Source: Physcia stellaris | Taxonomy: Eukaryota; Ascomycota; Lecanoromycetes; Caliciales; Physciaceae | Length of the DNA: 64,000 nucleotides | Direction of reading: 5' to 3' | Assembly: GCA_018902385.1 (NCBI GenBank) | Contig: JABSSW010000002.1 | Coordinates: 558,001 to 622,000, forward strand | In this document: piece by piece, positions 1 to 11,866 of the stretch | How positions within the stretch are numbered: the stretch's first letter is position 1 | Layout: every line of letters begins with the position of its first letter | Notes under the pieces: generated by a model | The model's database searches: none | What the model was told of the DNA's origin: nothing | What the model saw: the letters and a program-made list of their open reading frames with translations, nothing else | Program-made: the position numbers and the translations under genes

Positions 1-900
1 AACTTTGAAAGATTTTCGAGTTACGAAAGCGTTCGATATCGAGGCGAAATTGAATCAAGACGTTTTGAAACGAGACGACGTCGTTGATTCACTGAGATGA
101 ATAAACAAAATCGCTGATTCGAGTTCTAGACGATTTGAAAGTTCTGACGATCAGAATTTTCATCGTACGCCGATCAGTATCATTGAGTAATGAGCAAAAA
201 GCGTGATCGATTTGCAAGAAGTCGTAAATGAATCATGTAAATTGAATGATTTCGTTGAAAATGTTGAAAACTGACGTCAAAATGAGTTACAAATGATTTG
301 TCGTGAAAGTTTTTTTGTTGATTTAAGGCTAGCTGAAAAAGTCTTCCGAATTACTCGTACAATAGATAGAAAGAAAGTCTTTCACAGATTGATAATGAAA
401 AATTGATAAAACGAAAAATAAAATAAAGTGAAATGAAAGTCTTTTACAGTCAGATGAATAACATTGACGTCAAGATTCACAACATCAACAAACAGAAGCG
501 AAAACGACAAAAAGAATTAAAAAGATTGATAGATTTGCGTGCAATGCAAATTGCAAAATTGACAAAGTTTTGATGATGTTGTTGCAATAAATAATGCAAA
601 CAACGACTGATGTGATAAATGATGCTATCAAATTGTCAAAAACAATGTGTGAAAGAATGTAAAAAACTTGATTGCTAATTTTACGAAGAAGTTTCGAAAT
701 ATATACGGTAATGCTATGATGACAAATGATTTGTCTCTCAACGACAAACACGTTTTCATCTCAAATCTCGTCATTGACAGTCGTCAGACAGATTTTCATC
801 TTATAGTCGACAAGCTAGTCTAACAGTAATGCGATCGTGATCGATTTTCGAAAATGTTTCGAACAATAATTTTCGTTCAAATTGACGTTGTATATTCGTT
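1..900. repeat. Degraded AT-rich repeat DNA, family not identified
   Basis: The stretch is AT-rich, frequently interrupted in all frames and rich in TCGA. Plus-strand readings contain runs of Glu/Asn/Lys that resemble the coiled part of a retroelement Gag, but no diagnostic motif is visible. CpT and ApG are still present in places (for example gttctagac near 125), so this piece is less heavily mutated than the LINE next to it. I see no host gene here. Confidence 0.5.
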
Positions 901-3747
901 GCAAATGTGATGCGATGATGTCATTTATTCATTTTCATATTTTATTGATTATGTCGTCGTCGTTTGAAATTTTGTTCGAATTTTGCTTGATTATGATTTT
1001 CGTCATTTCGTGAAATTGTATGTTTTTCAGTTTCAAATTCTGATTGTATGTGATTTTTTGTATGTCGATTAAAACTACTGTAAACGACGAAAAAAAAATT
1101 TTTTTTCAATAATATGAATGTTTTTTTGATTGAATCGATTTTTGACAACATAAATGAATGATCGTGTAATGTCGATAAACAAATTTTTTTCGAAATTTTA
1201 TTTTTTGTTCATTTGCATGTTTTTTACATGTTGTTTGATGTATCACATCTTTCTTCGATTTTTTTTTTGTATTGTGTTTTCATGATTTTAGAAATTACGT
1301 GATTCAAACGATTTTTCACTTTTTTGTACGACTTTCACAAATTCTCGATTTTGTCGTTGTTTTGATATTTTTTTCTGATCGATTTGATCGTTCTCGATGT
1401 CTGTTTGCATTTTTCGATGAATTTTGATTTCGCGTAAACATTCGATTTGTTGATCGAAATGATTGTTTCGATAATTGTTTGAATGATTTTTATCAATTTT
1501 TTGATTTGATCGTCGATTTTTTTTGTTTAATTGTTGTACGTGTCGTTAATAAAAATGAACGTTTCGTTATTCGTTATTTTTGTTTGCAATTTCTCGCGTA
1601 ATATATCGATGTTCGTTTTCGTTCAAATTTTTGTAATTTTCGACGTGATCGTTTTTGTACGCAAATTCAATATCGTTTTGATTGAACGATAATTCGAATG
1701 ATTGTTTATGTTTTCGTCGATGTCAATTTCGATCATGTTATTTCGAAACAACGATATTGCGTATGTGAAATCGATCGTGTTCTCGTTCGTGTGTTTATTT
1801 CATGTAATTAATTCGATCGATATGATTTTTTTTAATTTATATTTTTTCATCGTGATTATGAATTCGTATACGTTCACGTTTGTTTTCACATGTGATTTTT
1901 TTCAATTGAAATGATGCAAATTAAAATTTTTTACAACGACGTGTTTTTCGTTAATTTTTTTTTGCATTGCATTTTTGAAATTGAATATCGCGTTGAAATT
2001 TTCGTTGTTTTTGTATGAATTATACATGTTGTGAATGTTGATAATTTTGTTGTTCGCGATTTGCATTTTTAATAAAATCAAATTTTTGTTGTGAAACGTG
2101 TGAAAATACACGATTTTCGTTATTTTTTTGTTGACGAACATGCACATTCTCGTGATTGCGTCGAACATGTATAATAATTCGAATTGTTGCGAAAGTTTGT
2201 TGTTTGTCGTGAATTGAAATGAATTTTTTCACGATTTTTGTATGATCAATATATCGAATTTTTTTATGTTTTCAATTTCGAACAACGATATCATGATTTG
2301 AATTTTCGAATTATTGACGTTGTATTGTAATATAAATAACGTGTCGTTTTTTAACATTTTTTCGTTGATTTGAATTTCGTATTTCGATTCGTGACATCAA
2401 ATAAAAATGTTCTGATAATCGTGATCGAAAAACTTTTTTTTTTTTCAAATTTTTCGTATTTTTTTTTGATCGTTGATGTTTTTTTGTTTTTGATCGATGA
2501 CGTCGATTTATCGTTTTTTCTATTTCGAAATTTTTGTGAATTTGAAAATAATTGCGATGACATTTTGAACTCGATCGACAAAATCATTTTCACGTGAAAT
2601 TCACGCGTTCGTTTATTTGCGTTTGTTGATTTCGTTTAAATAAATTTTTTTTTGATGATTTTTCGATATCACGTCGTTGTATTTTTTTTAATTGATTGAA
2701 TTTTTTCGCAACGATTGTCGTTTTCGAATTTCTTTGAATTGTATTTATCGATTTCGAAATTGTTATCATTTTGTTGACGATGATGTATTGTTATCGTTGA
2801 ATTTCGAATTTCGTTGACGTAATCGAACGTTAATACATAATTTTTTCGATTTTTTTTTGTTTTTTTTTGCATTTTTTTTTCATGAATTATGTGCTTTTTC
2901 ACATACACAACATTTGATTTTGTAATTTTTTGCACATTTTTTTTTTTGTAACATGCGCATTTGCGCAATAATCGCATCGTTTTTTTTTTGTGCATTGAAT
3001 TGTATTGTGCTCGTGATAATGACATTTATAACATTGAATAATTTTGCATGTTTTGTTGAACATTGAGCAAATTTTCAGTTTTTTTTCGATCATGATGCTG
3101 TTGTTCAACATACTGTTATTCATTTTTGAAATAATGATTTCAATAATCAAAATATGATATTGTTGCATTGTCGTGAACTTGTTTTTTCAAAACACGTACA
3201 AAATTTTCATTTTTTTTAATTTTTTCACGTTTTCGTTTTTTTTTTTGATTTTACGCATCGTCGTTTTTTTATTTTTTGTCGTTGTTAAATCGAATTTTTT
3301 GATTTTTATTTCGTTGATCATGATCGCGTAAATCGAAACGATCGTTTTCGTTTTTTTATCGAATATCGTCGTTCATGCATTGTTGTTTCGCAATTTTTTT
3401 GTTTTTTTTGCGTTTATCGCGTGTATCGCGAAATCATCACTCGAAAATTTCTTGATCGCTCGAATACTTTTGATTTGTATGTTCTTTTTCGTAATGCACG
3501 TGTTGATTTCATTGACGATACGTTTGATTTCGTATTGATTCAATTGTTGTTTTTTTTCGTTGTCGTTTAAACGTATTATGATTTCGATGTTTTTGTTTGC
3601 GATAATTTTGAACGTTGAAAAATCGCAACGACGATTGTTCAATTGCATGAATTCGTCTTGATCGTGAAAAAAAAAAAAATTTGAAAAATAATTATTTCTG
3701 TAATTTCATGACGAATCATGACATTGTTTTTTTTCATTTTCGCGTGT
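900..3747 (-). mobile_element. Tad-like LINE relic (ORF1 and start of ORF2), minus strand
   Basis: Reading the minus strand downwards, 3648-3373 resembles the conserved block of Tad-type ORF1 (motifs EIIIRLNDNE and FSSDDFAIHA). Then 3168-2899 carries two zinc knuckles: C-x2-C-x4-H-x4-C (starting CYKCHYHEH) and a second starting CDYC. At 2168-1902 the reading matches an APE-type endonuclease (INIHNMYN, then KNFNLHHFN at the place of the usual GDFNLHH). The reverse-transcriptase part is not recognisable. The copy is broken in all frames and almost devoid of CpT/ApG and CpC/GpG, so it was mutated to near saturation. A Ty3/gypsy element interrupts it at 3747/10269. The low-coordinate end near 900 is set only by the loss of recognisable motifs. 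Confidence 0.7.
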
Positions 3748-4056
3748 TGTAAGACATTCAGAATTCAGATCAGCAAAACATTGCGAATCGAATTTCGATA
3801 AAATTATATCAAGCAGTTCGATCATCGAAATTCGATAAATCACGAAAACGATCAATTTGATCACGTCAACATCAAATTTTCGATTGAATTCAACAAATTC
3901 ATATTTTCGAATAGATCTCGAAGTATGTGTACGATTGAACAAATTGACTGATTATATGAACAAAAATCTGAAAGATAGTTAACTTTGCAATTATTAATTT
4001 AATCATACAATCGTCTCTGTTATACATTTCTGATGTCACATTTTTTGAATTTTACA
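3748..4056 (+). repeat. 5' LTR of the Ty3/gypsy element
   Basis: This 309-bp direct repeat pairs with 9960-10268 without gaps. It starts TGTAAGACATTC and ends ATTTTACA. The 5 bases before it (CGTGT) pair with the 5 bases after the 3' LTR (CGTGC). Confidence 0.88.
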
Positions 4057-7000
4057 TTCTAATAATTATCATAATTCATAAATTAACATCATTCGTGTAT
4101 ACAGCATGTTTACATTTTTCATTAATATGAATATTTTCACGAATTTTGAAAATGAATTCATTTTGAATTCATCAAAATCAAATGTCATCATGAAAAAGTA
4201 TCGAGCATACATTTAACAACAACATGCTCGAATGAAAGCATTACAAAATGCATTTACATTTACATTCTCAGTCGCTCAGATTTTTGTCATTAAGGAAAAA
4301 TCGTTTTATATCAAGATAATGAGCGACAAATCAAAATTATTCTTTGAGAACAATTATAAAGAATGAATTCAATACGTTTGAGAAATGAAAAATCAATTCG
4401 ACATGAATCAAATGAACGATTACGTCAAAAATTCTGACAAGATCAAATTCTTTTTTGTTGTCATTTTTCTAAAAAGAAGATTTATTGCACAATTATTATG
4501 AAATGTCAAAATCAAAAACAACTCAAAAAAAAACTATATTTGAAAAAAATATGTCGATTTTCTCAAAAAAAACATCAAAAAAGCTTTCATCAAAAAGAAA
4601 AATAATTTCGAAAAATATAAAAATTACAAACAAAAAATCAATCAATCAATAAAAGATTACGATGCACATTGCATCGCTTTGTTTTCGAATTTACATTCAA
4701 TTATGAAATTTTCATCAGCAATAAAATTACAGAATTTCGTATTGAATTTAATTCAGAATAATCAGAATTTTCTGATCGAACAAAAAATTGAAAACGACAA
4801 AAAAATAATTCTTAAACGTTTCAAGCAACGAGAAGATTTTCAACGCAAAAAACAACGCAACGTCAATCAAAATAAATTTGATGACGACTTTAACAAACGC
4901 AAAAAAAACGAGAATAACTTCGATGAAAACGAAAACAACAATCGTCGATTTAACAAAAATCGACGAAAAAATCGAAAAAACGATAAAAAATTCAAATTTG
5001 ACAATTTTAATCGCGAAACAATCAAGTTCAAAAAATTATGACGTTGAATCAGAACTGAATACAAAAATATCGTGAATAACAATAAATGCATCGATTGCGA
5101 TAAATCGAAATGCAATATTAAAAAATGTAAAAATATCAAATCGAATATCGTTTTTTTCGAAAAATTTTTTCAAATTTTAAATCAAAAAAATAATCGATTT
5201 GATAATTTTCAATCAAATTGATACGAAAAAAAACTCAATAACAAATGATCGCATCGATTCAAATTCGAACGAATTCAATACGTTCATTATCGAAATCAAA
5301 AACGCAAAACGTCGTTTTAAAAAATTTCGCACGATCAAATGCAAAAAAACAAAAATCAAAATAAATAAAACATTTGACGAAAAAAATAAATTGAAATTCG
5401 AAATCGTTATGAATTCAAAAGCAAAAATCAATTTAATAAATCAGAAATTTGTTAAACGATTCGAATTAAAATCATTCAACGTATCGAATTGCGAAACAAT
5501 GATTATAAAAAACAATTCATTCAAAAATTATGAAATTTATTTTGTACAATTCGAAATACAAAACGAAAACGACGTGAATCGTTTTTTTAACGATAACTTT
5601 CTAAACACGAATTTAAATTGAAACATGACTTTAAATTTGTTCTGAATACAATTATTTGAAATCAATATAGATTGAAACATCGACAAAATCGAATCGTGAT
5701 CAGTGACTGTAAAATCGCTTTTTTTTATCACAAGTCGTATTGAGAAGATCGAATCAAAAGAATTAATCAATGCAATTTTCAATGAAGAAAAACACGTTTT
5801 CGTCATGTTCGTACAAATGATTTCTGAAAAAATAAAATATTTGAATGACGTACACATCGAGCGACGATCGCAAATCGACTTTGCTTTCTCGAAAATGAAA
5901 AAAAAAAATATCAAAAGTTCTTTATTTGAAATCTTGAAAGAATTCGTTGACATGACAAATGAAAACAAAACATACGAATTATCTGATCATGAATTCGACG
6001 ATCACGCAATAAATTTAAAATCAAACAAAAAATCATCGTATGAATTCATTTACGCATTGTTCGAAAACGAACTCAAGATTTTGCGAACATATCTGAATAA
6101 ACATCTGAAAAACGAATTTATTCGATTTTTCATTTTTTTTGCGAGCGTTTCGATCCTGTTCGTTAAAAAAAAAAACGAAATTTTACGATTGTGCGTAAAT
6201 TACAAAAATCTTAATCTTTTAACGATCAAAAATAGATATTTTTTATCATTAATCGATGAAAGTCTGAATCGCCTAAGCAAAATCCGAAAATATACAAATC
6301 TCGATATGATAACGATTTACAATCGACTTCGTATCAAAAAAAAAAACGAATGAAAAACGACGTTCAAAACACGATACGAACATTTTGAATACATCGTTAT
6401 GTTTTTCGATTTCACTAATGCATTTGCAACGTTTCAAAGTTTCGTCAACAAAATTTTGATCGAGCGATTAAATTTGTCGATCATTGTTTATTTGAACGAT
6501 ATAATTATTTATTTCAAAAACGAAACACAACACGTCGAAAACGTCAAATGAATACTAAATCGTTTAAGAAAGCACAAACTTTATTTTAACATGAAAAAGT
6601 GTAAATTTTTCAAAAATAATATCGAGTTTTTGAACTTTATCGTTTCATCGAAAGAAATGCAAATGCAACAAAACAAAATCGAAATTATACAAAATTGATT
6701 TGCATTCAAAAACGTGTTCGAAATTCTCGAATTTCTCGAATTGTGCAATTTCTATAAACGATTTATCAAAAATTTCAGTAAATTGACATTATTCTTGATT
6801 TTCATGCTAAAAAAATCAACAAAACTTCATAAGAAAAAAACTAAAAAAAAGCGAAATCGAAATAAAAGTCACAATAAAAAACGATTATCGAACGAGTTTT
6901 TAATTTTCGAAATTTTCGAATCATTCAAACGATTACGCAAAACGTTTATGAAAATTTCTGTTTTGCAACATTTCGATTCGATTAGATTCATTCGTGTGAA

Positions 7001-9959
7001 AACTGACGTCTCGAATAAAACAATAAAAAAAATACTTTGTCAATCTGACGATAAAAATCATTGACATTCGATAATCTACTTTTCAAAAAAAATAATATTC
7101 GCGAAATGTCACTATGAGATTCACGACAAGAAGTTTCTGATCATAATTTTCGCATTTAAACATTGACGTCATTATCTGAAAAAAGCGAAAAAACAAATTC
7201 TCGTTCTGACGAATCATCGAAATCTCAATCGTTTCATGATTACAACAAAATTATCATTTCGACAAATACGATGAGCACAAAAATTGTTACGTTACAACTT
7301 TGTCATCGATTATCGTCTCGACAACAAGAATTTTGCGAACGATTTGTCAAGACGATTTGATCACATGACGATTACAAAAAATGAAATTGAAAACAATCGT
7401 CAAATCCTGACGCGTTTGCGACAATTTCTACAAGCAAACTCGAACGAATTTTCGATTTATGTGAGCGAAATTAAAGCTACGATTTTCGAATTCAATGAAA
7501 GTGAAATATTCGCGTGCGAATTTCTTGAAAAAAATGAAAAGAACAATTTTTCGAATGATCTTTTTTCGCTCTAAATACATCAGACGTGATTATCAACGAA
7601 TGAAAAACATTAATACTGAATAATGCAACGATTTTCGAATCGATCGATGAAATGACTGCGCGAAAACATATTCATGAACATAATGCAACATACGACGATA
7701 ACATCATTGACAATTTTGTCGAGCTGATTCGTTCATTGTTAAAAAAATCCTTGTGCGATTCAAGTGAAACAAAAATTAGTTATTTTTGAAAAGTCACACT
7801 CGTCTTGAATAAACGAAAAAAAAAATACTATGACATGAAAACTGTTTGTACGTTTCATCGAGTTTGAAAAAGAATGTCATAAAATCAAATCACGACAATT
7901 TTTTCGCAAGTCACTTCGATGTAAAACGCATCTTAAAGTTAATACGAAGAAAATATTACTGATCGAATCAAAATAGAGTCGTTGACGTCGAGCACGATTC
8001 AAACATGCGTGCACAAATAAAAAAATACTGCGAAACATGTGCAATTTGCAAAAGAAACAAGACATTTCGTCACAAATCATATGAAAAATTATCATTTCTT
8101 TTTATATCGAAATTCAAATGAGCTGACATTACAATGAATTTCGTGACAAATCTATCTGAAAACAAAGCATGAAACGAAGCAACGTATGATGCAATACTAA
8201 TTGTCGTAAATCGTTTGACGAAAATGACACATTACATTTCGATCAAAAAGACAATGATCGCAAAAAATCTCGTCGAAATACTGATTCGAAAAATCATTAA
8301 ACTTCATGATTTTCTTTTTCGATAACAACAAACAAAAATTCGATTTTTATTTCAAAATATCACGACGTTTTATATTACGTTTTAAAAATCAAATTTAAAT
8401 TATTCACGACTTATCATTCGCAAACAGATGATCAGACGAAACGTCAAAATTCAATCATGAAACAATATTTCAGAATTTTCGTCAATTTTCAACAGAATAA
8501 CTGAATAAAATTACTGTTGATGATTGAATTTGTTTACAACAACAATAAACATGCGTTCACGCAAATGTCGTCTTTTGAAACAATGCAAAAATATATTTCG
8601 AAAATGTCATTCGAGAAATTTGCAAATTTCAAAGTTAAATCAAAATTTGCAAAAAAACATGTCGAAAAACTGATCGAATTGATGAAAATATTAAAAATCA
8701 ACTTAACACAAACACAAAAACAACAAACCAAATACAAGAATGCAAAGACAAAAATAAAACGCTTTTACGTAAAAAATTACGTTAACGTCAATGACAAGAA
8801 CATTCGCATCAAACGCAATAAAAAACTCGAATGAAAGTCTTTCGATTCATTCAAAGTACTCAAAACAATAAAAGATCAAGCATATCAATTCGAAATATTC
8901 AAGCGTTGACGAATTCATGACGTCTTTCACGTCTCGTTGCTGAAAAAAGTCAAATCTAAAAAGAAAAAAAAAATTTCGCTAAAATTCACGTATCAATCGA
9001 ATATCGAAAATGACGAAAAACTCACGAACGAGAAATTCTGAATTGAAACAATTCTGAACAGCAAAATCTATAAAGAAAATCAGATTTCGGATAAATCATA
9101 CAGTGAGTCAAAGTTTTATTATCTGATTCAATGAAAAGATTACGAAAAACGTACTTGAAAATCAGTTGCAATGATTAAACATTTAAAAAATATGTTTCGA
9201 AAATTGCACATGAATAATTCGAAAAAAAACGATGTCAGCAAAATCATCAATCGTCGACGCGTTCGACGTCAAATAAATGTGATTTTCACGATGAAATCGC
9301 TGACAAAAAAATTCAATCTTCATACGTAACTCGATGCTACTTACTGTCTAAAACTTACGACGCATGAAAAACTGAATCGTGTCAGAAACATTTTCAGAAA
9401 TTGCTGTCCGATCTGACTGAACGATAAATATATGAAAATGAAATGAAAAAAAAAATCGAGAAAATTTTCGAAGTCTGATATATCGAATGCGATCGCGACT
9501 ACGACGTCTTGCGCGCTTGAACATTCTCTCATGAATTCGATATACGAAAAAAAAAAAAACAAAAAAATAAAGAATGATTCGAATTCAAAATTCATTGTCA
9601 ATCAATTAACTGTCAATCATCAAATCGAAAACTGTGAATTGTACGAAATCAGATTTTCGATTCTGAAAACAACAAACAGTAAAATCGTCAAATCACGCTT
9701 TTTCTGAATCACTCAAAAAAATGTACTTTCAAATTTTTAACGCAAGTTGATTAAAAATCGAAATGAAAAATAGTCAAATGCGAAAATCACGATGACAATG
9801 ATTTTTCAATTCAACGATTTACGAATGCGAAAATCGCGATTACAACGATTTTTCAAATCTCAAAAAAACATATTTACACAAGTTTAACAATCTCTATTGC
9901 GAAACATGCCGAAAAATATCGATCATTTCAAGAAACTTCGATGCTAAAAAAAAAACGCA

Positions 9960-10268
9960 TGTAAAACATTCAAAATTCAAATCAACAAAACATTGCGAAT
10001 CGAATTTCGATAAAATTATATCAAACAATTCGATCATCGAAATTCGATAAATCACGAAGACGATCAATCTGATCACGTCAGCATCAAATCTTCGATTGAA
10101 CTCAACAAACTTATACTTTCGAATAGATTTCGAAGTATGTGTACGATTGAACAGATTGACTGATTATATGAGCAGAAATCTGAAAAATAATTAACTTTGC
10201 AATTATTAGTCTAGTCATACAATCGTTTCTGTTATACATTTCTGATGTCACATTCCTTGAGTCTTACA
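9960..10268 (+). repeat. 3' LTR of the Ty3/gypsy element
   Basis: This 309-bp direct copy of 3748-4056 starts TGTAAAACATTC and ends GTCTTACA. It differs from the 5' copy at about 28 positions, all transitions, 27 of them at CpT/CpC or ApG/GpG sites. Confidence 0.88.
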
Positions 10269-10640
10269 CGTGCTTTTTGTTGAATTGAACAGTCATTTTA
10301 TTCATTGCGTTCATCATGTTTTTTTGAATAAATGCAAATTACGTGTTTTCAAAATATATCACGACGATTGTAAATCAATTTTCGATGATTTTTGATGATG
10401 ATTTTTTTTTTGTTCGAACGAATTTTCGACATTTTTTGATGTTTTTCAGCAACATTGTTTTTTGTTTGTGAACATTTTCGTTCGTTTGATTTAATTGCGA
10501 TCATGTAATTTTTTTCATCATCATCAATTGTTCATTGATCGATGCGCAAAAATTAAACGAATCGAATGACGCGTCAATCAGATCAATATCACGTTTCGTT
10601 GTTGAATTATTTCAAAAATTCAGTTTGTAGCATAAATTGT
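10269..10640 (-). mobile_element. Continuation of the LINE relic (5' part), minus strand
   Basis: After the gypsy 3' LTR the sequence resumes with the same AT-rich, TCGA-rich texture as the LINE. On the minus strand it reads as polar, Met/Gln/Lys-rich sequence suitable for the N-terminal part of a LINE ORF1. The matching 5-bp target duplication on either side of the gypsy copy supports continuity with 900-3747. The block ends abruptly near 10,640, where normal-composition DNA begins. Confidence 0.5.
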
Positions 10641-10648
10641 GTTTTTTT

Positions 10649-10774
10649 CCTGGTAACCGAACAAACCGACCAAATGGACAATTTAGGGTTGGCAAACCTT
10701 TTTCAACGCCCTAACCCTAGGGGGCTGCGGCCAACCCTAGGATGTCCGGTTACTGGATTTGTCCGGTTACCGGG
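10649..10774. mobile_element. 126-bp foldback/MITE-like element with 45-bp inverted repeats
   Basis: The first 45 bases (from CCTGGTAACCG) and the reverse complement of the last 45 bases (CCCGGTAACCG) match at 35 of 45 positions without gaps. The two arms surround a 36-base loop. The inner ends of the arms read TAGGGTTGGC, and the loop holds CCCTAACCCTAG, which resembles telomere repeats. No clear target-site duplication is visible. The element sits exactly where the AT-rich block gives way to normal DNA. It could be a non-autonomous DNA transposon or a structured boundary sequence. Confidence 0.55.
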
Positions 10775-11696
10775 TGAATCCATCTATTCAAAAATCAATC
10801 GATACGTTCCTCCTGTCATCGGCCTAAAATTCTACAATACAGCCACCCCTGAGCGCGACTGCCGCACAAAAGTGTCTCATTATAAACTTACCAAGGCCTA
10901 CAATTTGCAACATATTCCGTCATACAAATACATGACATCTCTTTTCGTGAGAAGTAGGCTTCCGACTACTCTAAACTGCATAGGTAATCCTCGATAAGTG
11001 TCTCATCGGCTCGATGCAAGATTTGATATCTCCCCTTTCAACCTTCCCTCCTCCCAAGCCTGCCTGCTCTCAAGATTCCGCGATTCAGCGATCATGAGCA
11101 CCGTGATCTCTGAACTCATCACCATTCCATGCGGACGAGAAGAAGCCATGCACCGAATGTGTCCCCCGTTCATGGTAACTTTCCTCGCTCGGGTGTCCGG
11201 AATCCATGAGAGGGCAGAAAATTGCTGCTTCTACTCTAATCGAATTTTGGAATACCATGACCCTGAAAACTACCATGCTTGAGTTTTCAGAGATGCCCAA
11301 TTGAACCGCGGTACTCGGTACATGGAATCACTATCGAGAATGACACAATGGAATCTTTGATATATGGTCGTCGTCACATGATTTAGGGGGAAGTGCACAG
11401 AGACTTGTTGATCTACTTGACTAACACGAAAATTCTGAGCTTTCCAATTAGGGACAGGAGACATATGGTCGCTAATACAAGATGGACTACTCGCCGAGAC
11501 TATGATCATGAAGGATCTTTGTAGCATTCTGAGCGAGGCAACGTCTGAGTTGAACTGAAAGGAAATGACCCGGTTCGTATGTGGCAAACAATGTTCTGCT
11601 CTGCAAAGAGGACCAGGTAAAATTCAGGTGATATCTACATGGCGACGAAGCTCTAACCAAGCGAACAAAAAGATGACCAGACCCACTATACATCGG
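10775..11696. other. Intergenic, no convincing gene
   Basis: This is normal-composition DNA. Short open frames exist on both strands, for example 10998-11282 (+), but none shows a recognisable domain or a consistent splice pattern. Confidence 0.4.
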
Positions 11697-11866
11697 TCAT
11701 TGACGCTTCGCCTTCTCTATGCTTTCCAAAGCCCCTTTCCCTCGCCGACCAGCGTTTATACCCGCTTCATTCAAATTGAATTTTTGAATCTTGCCACTCA
11801 CCGTTCTCGGAAAGCCGTCGGTCCAGAAAACATGTTTTGGCATCAGATGATGGCTTGTAGTTGGGT
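11697..11866 (-). pseudogene. Relic of an ACSF2-type acyl-CoA ligase C-terminus
   Basis: On the minus strand about 55 codons read open and end in TGA at 11697. They contain HVFWTDGFPRTVSGKIQKF, closely similar to YVFWTDGFPKTASGKIQKF in the intact ligase at 17,318-19,680. The block includes the A10 lysine motif. The similarity stops upstream of about 11,866, so only the last part of the gene is present and the catalytic core is missing. The nucleotide match and the short distance (about 6 kb) suggest a local duplication followed by decay. The fragment ends about 67 residues before the point where the intact gene stops. Confidence 0.65.

Larger units (their letters stand above)
3748..10268 (+). 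mobile_element. Ty3/gypsy (chromovirus-type) LTR retrotransposon, broken
   Basis: Two 309-bp LTRs (3748-4056 and 9960-10268) begin TGTAA and end TTACA. They are flanked by the 5-bp target duplication CGTGT/CGTGC. Parts in order on the plus strand: Gag-like polar region about 4300-5190, aspartic protease about 5390-5620, reverse transcriptase about 6020-6700 (Ty3-type RLCVNY and KNRYFLSLID blocks are legible), RNase H about 6950-7380, integrase about 7850-8900, and a chromodomain-like tail about 9030-9200. This order is that of Ty3/gypsy chromoviruses. The copy is broken throughout, with many interruptions. The LTRs differ at about 28 of 309 sites, all transitions, so RIP-like mutation rather than a clock dominates the divergence. 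It sits inside an older LINE. Confidence 0.88.

Noticed and set aside
1-10640. The many 60-140-codon frames in the left AT-rich block as host genes
   Set aside because: They are fragments or antisense shadows of mutated retroelements; their Lys/Asn/Ile-rich composition follows from AT-richness.
10566-10997. A 143-codon plus-strand open frame across the block boundary
   Set aside because: It spans the AT-rich repeat, the foldback element and normal DNA, has no domain, and is open by chance.
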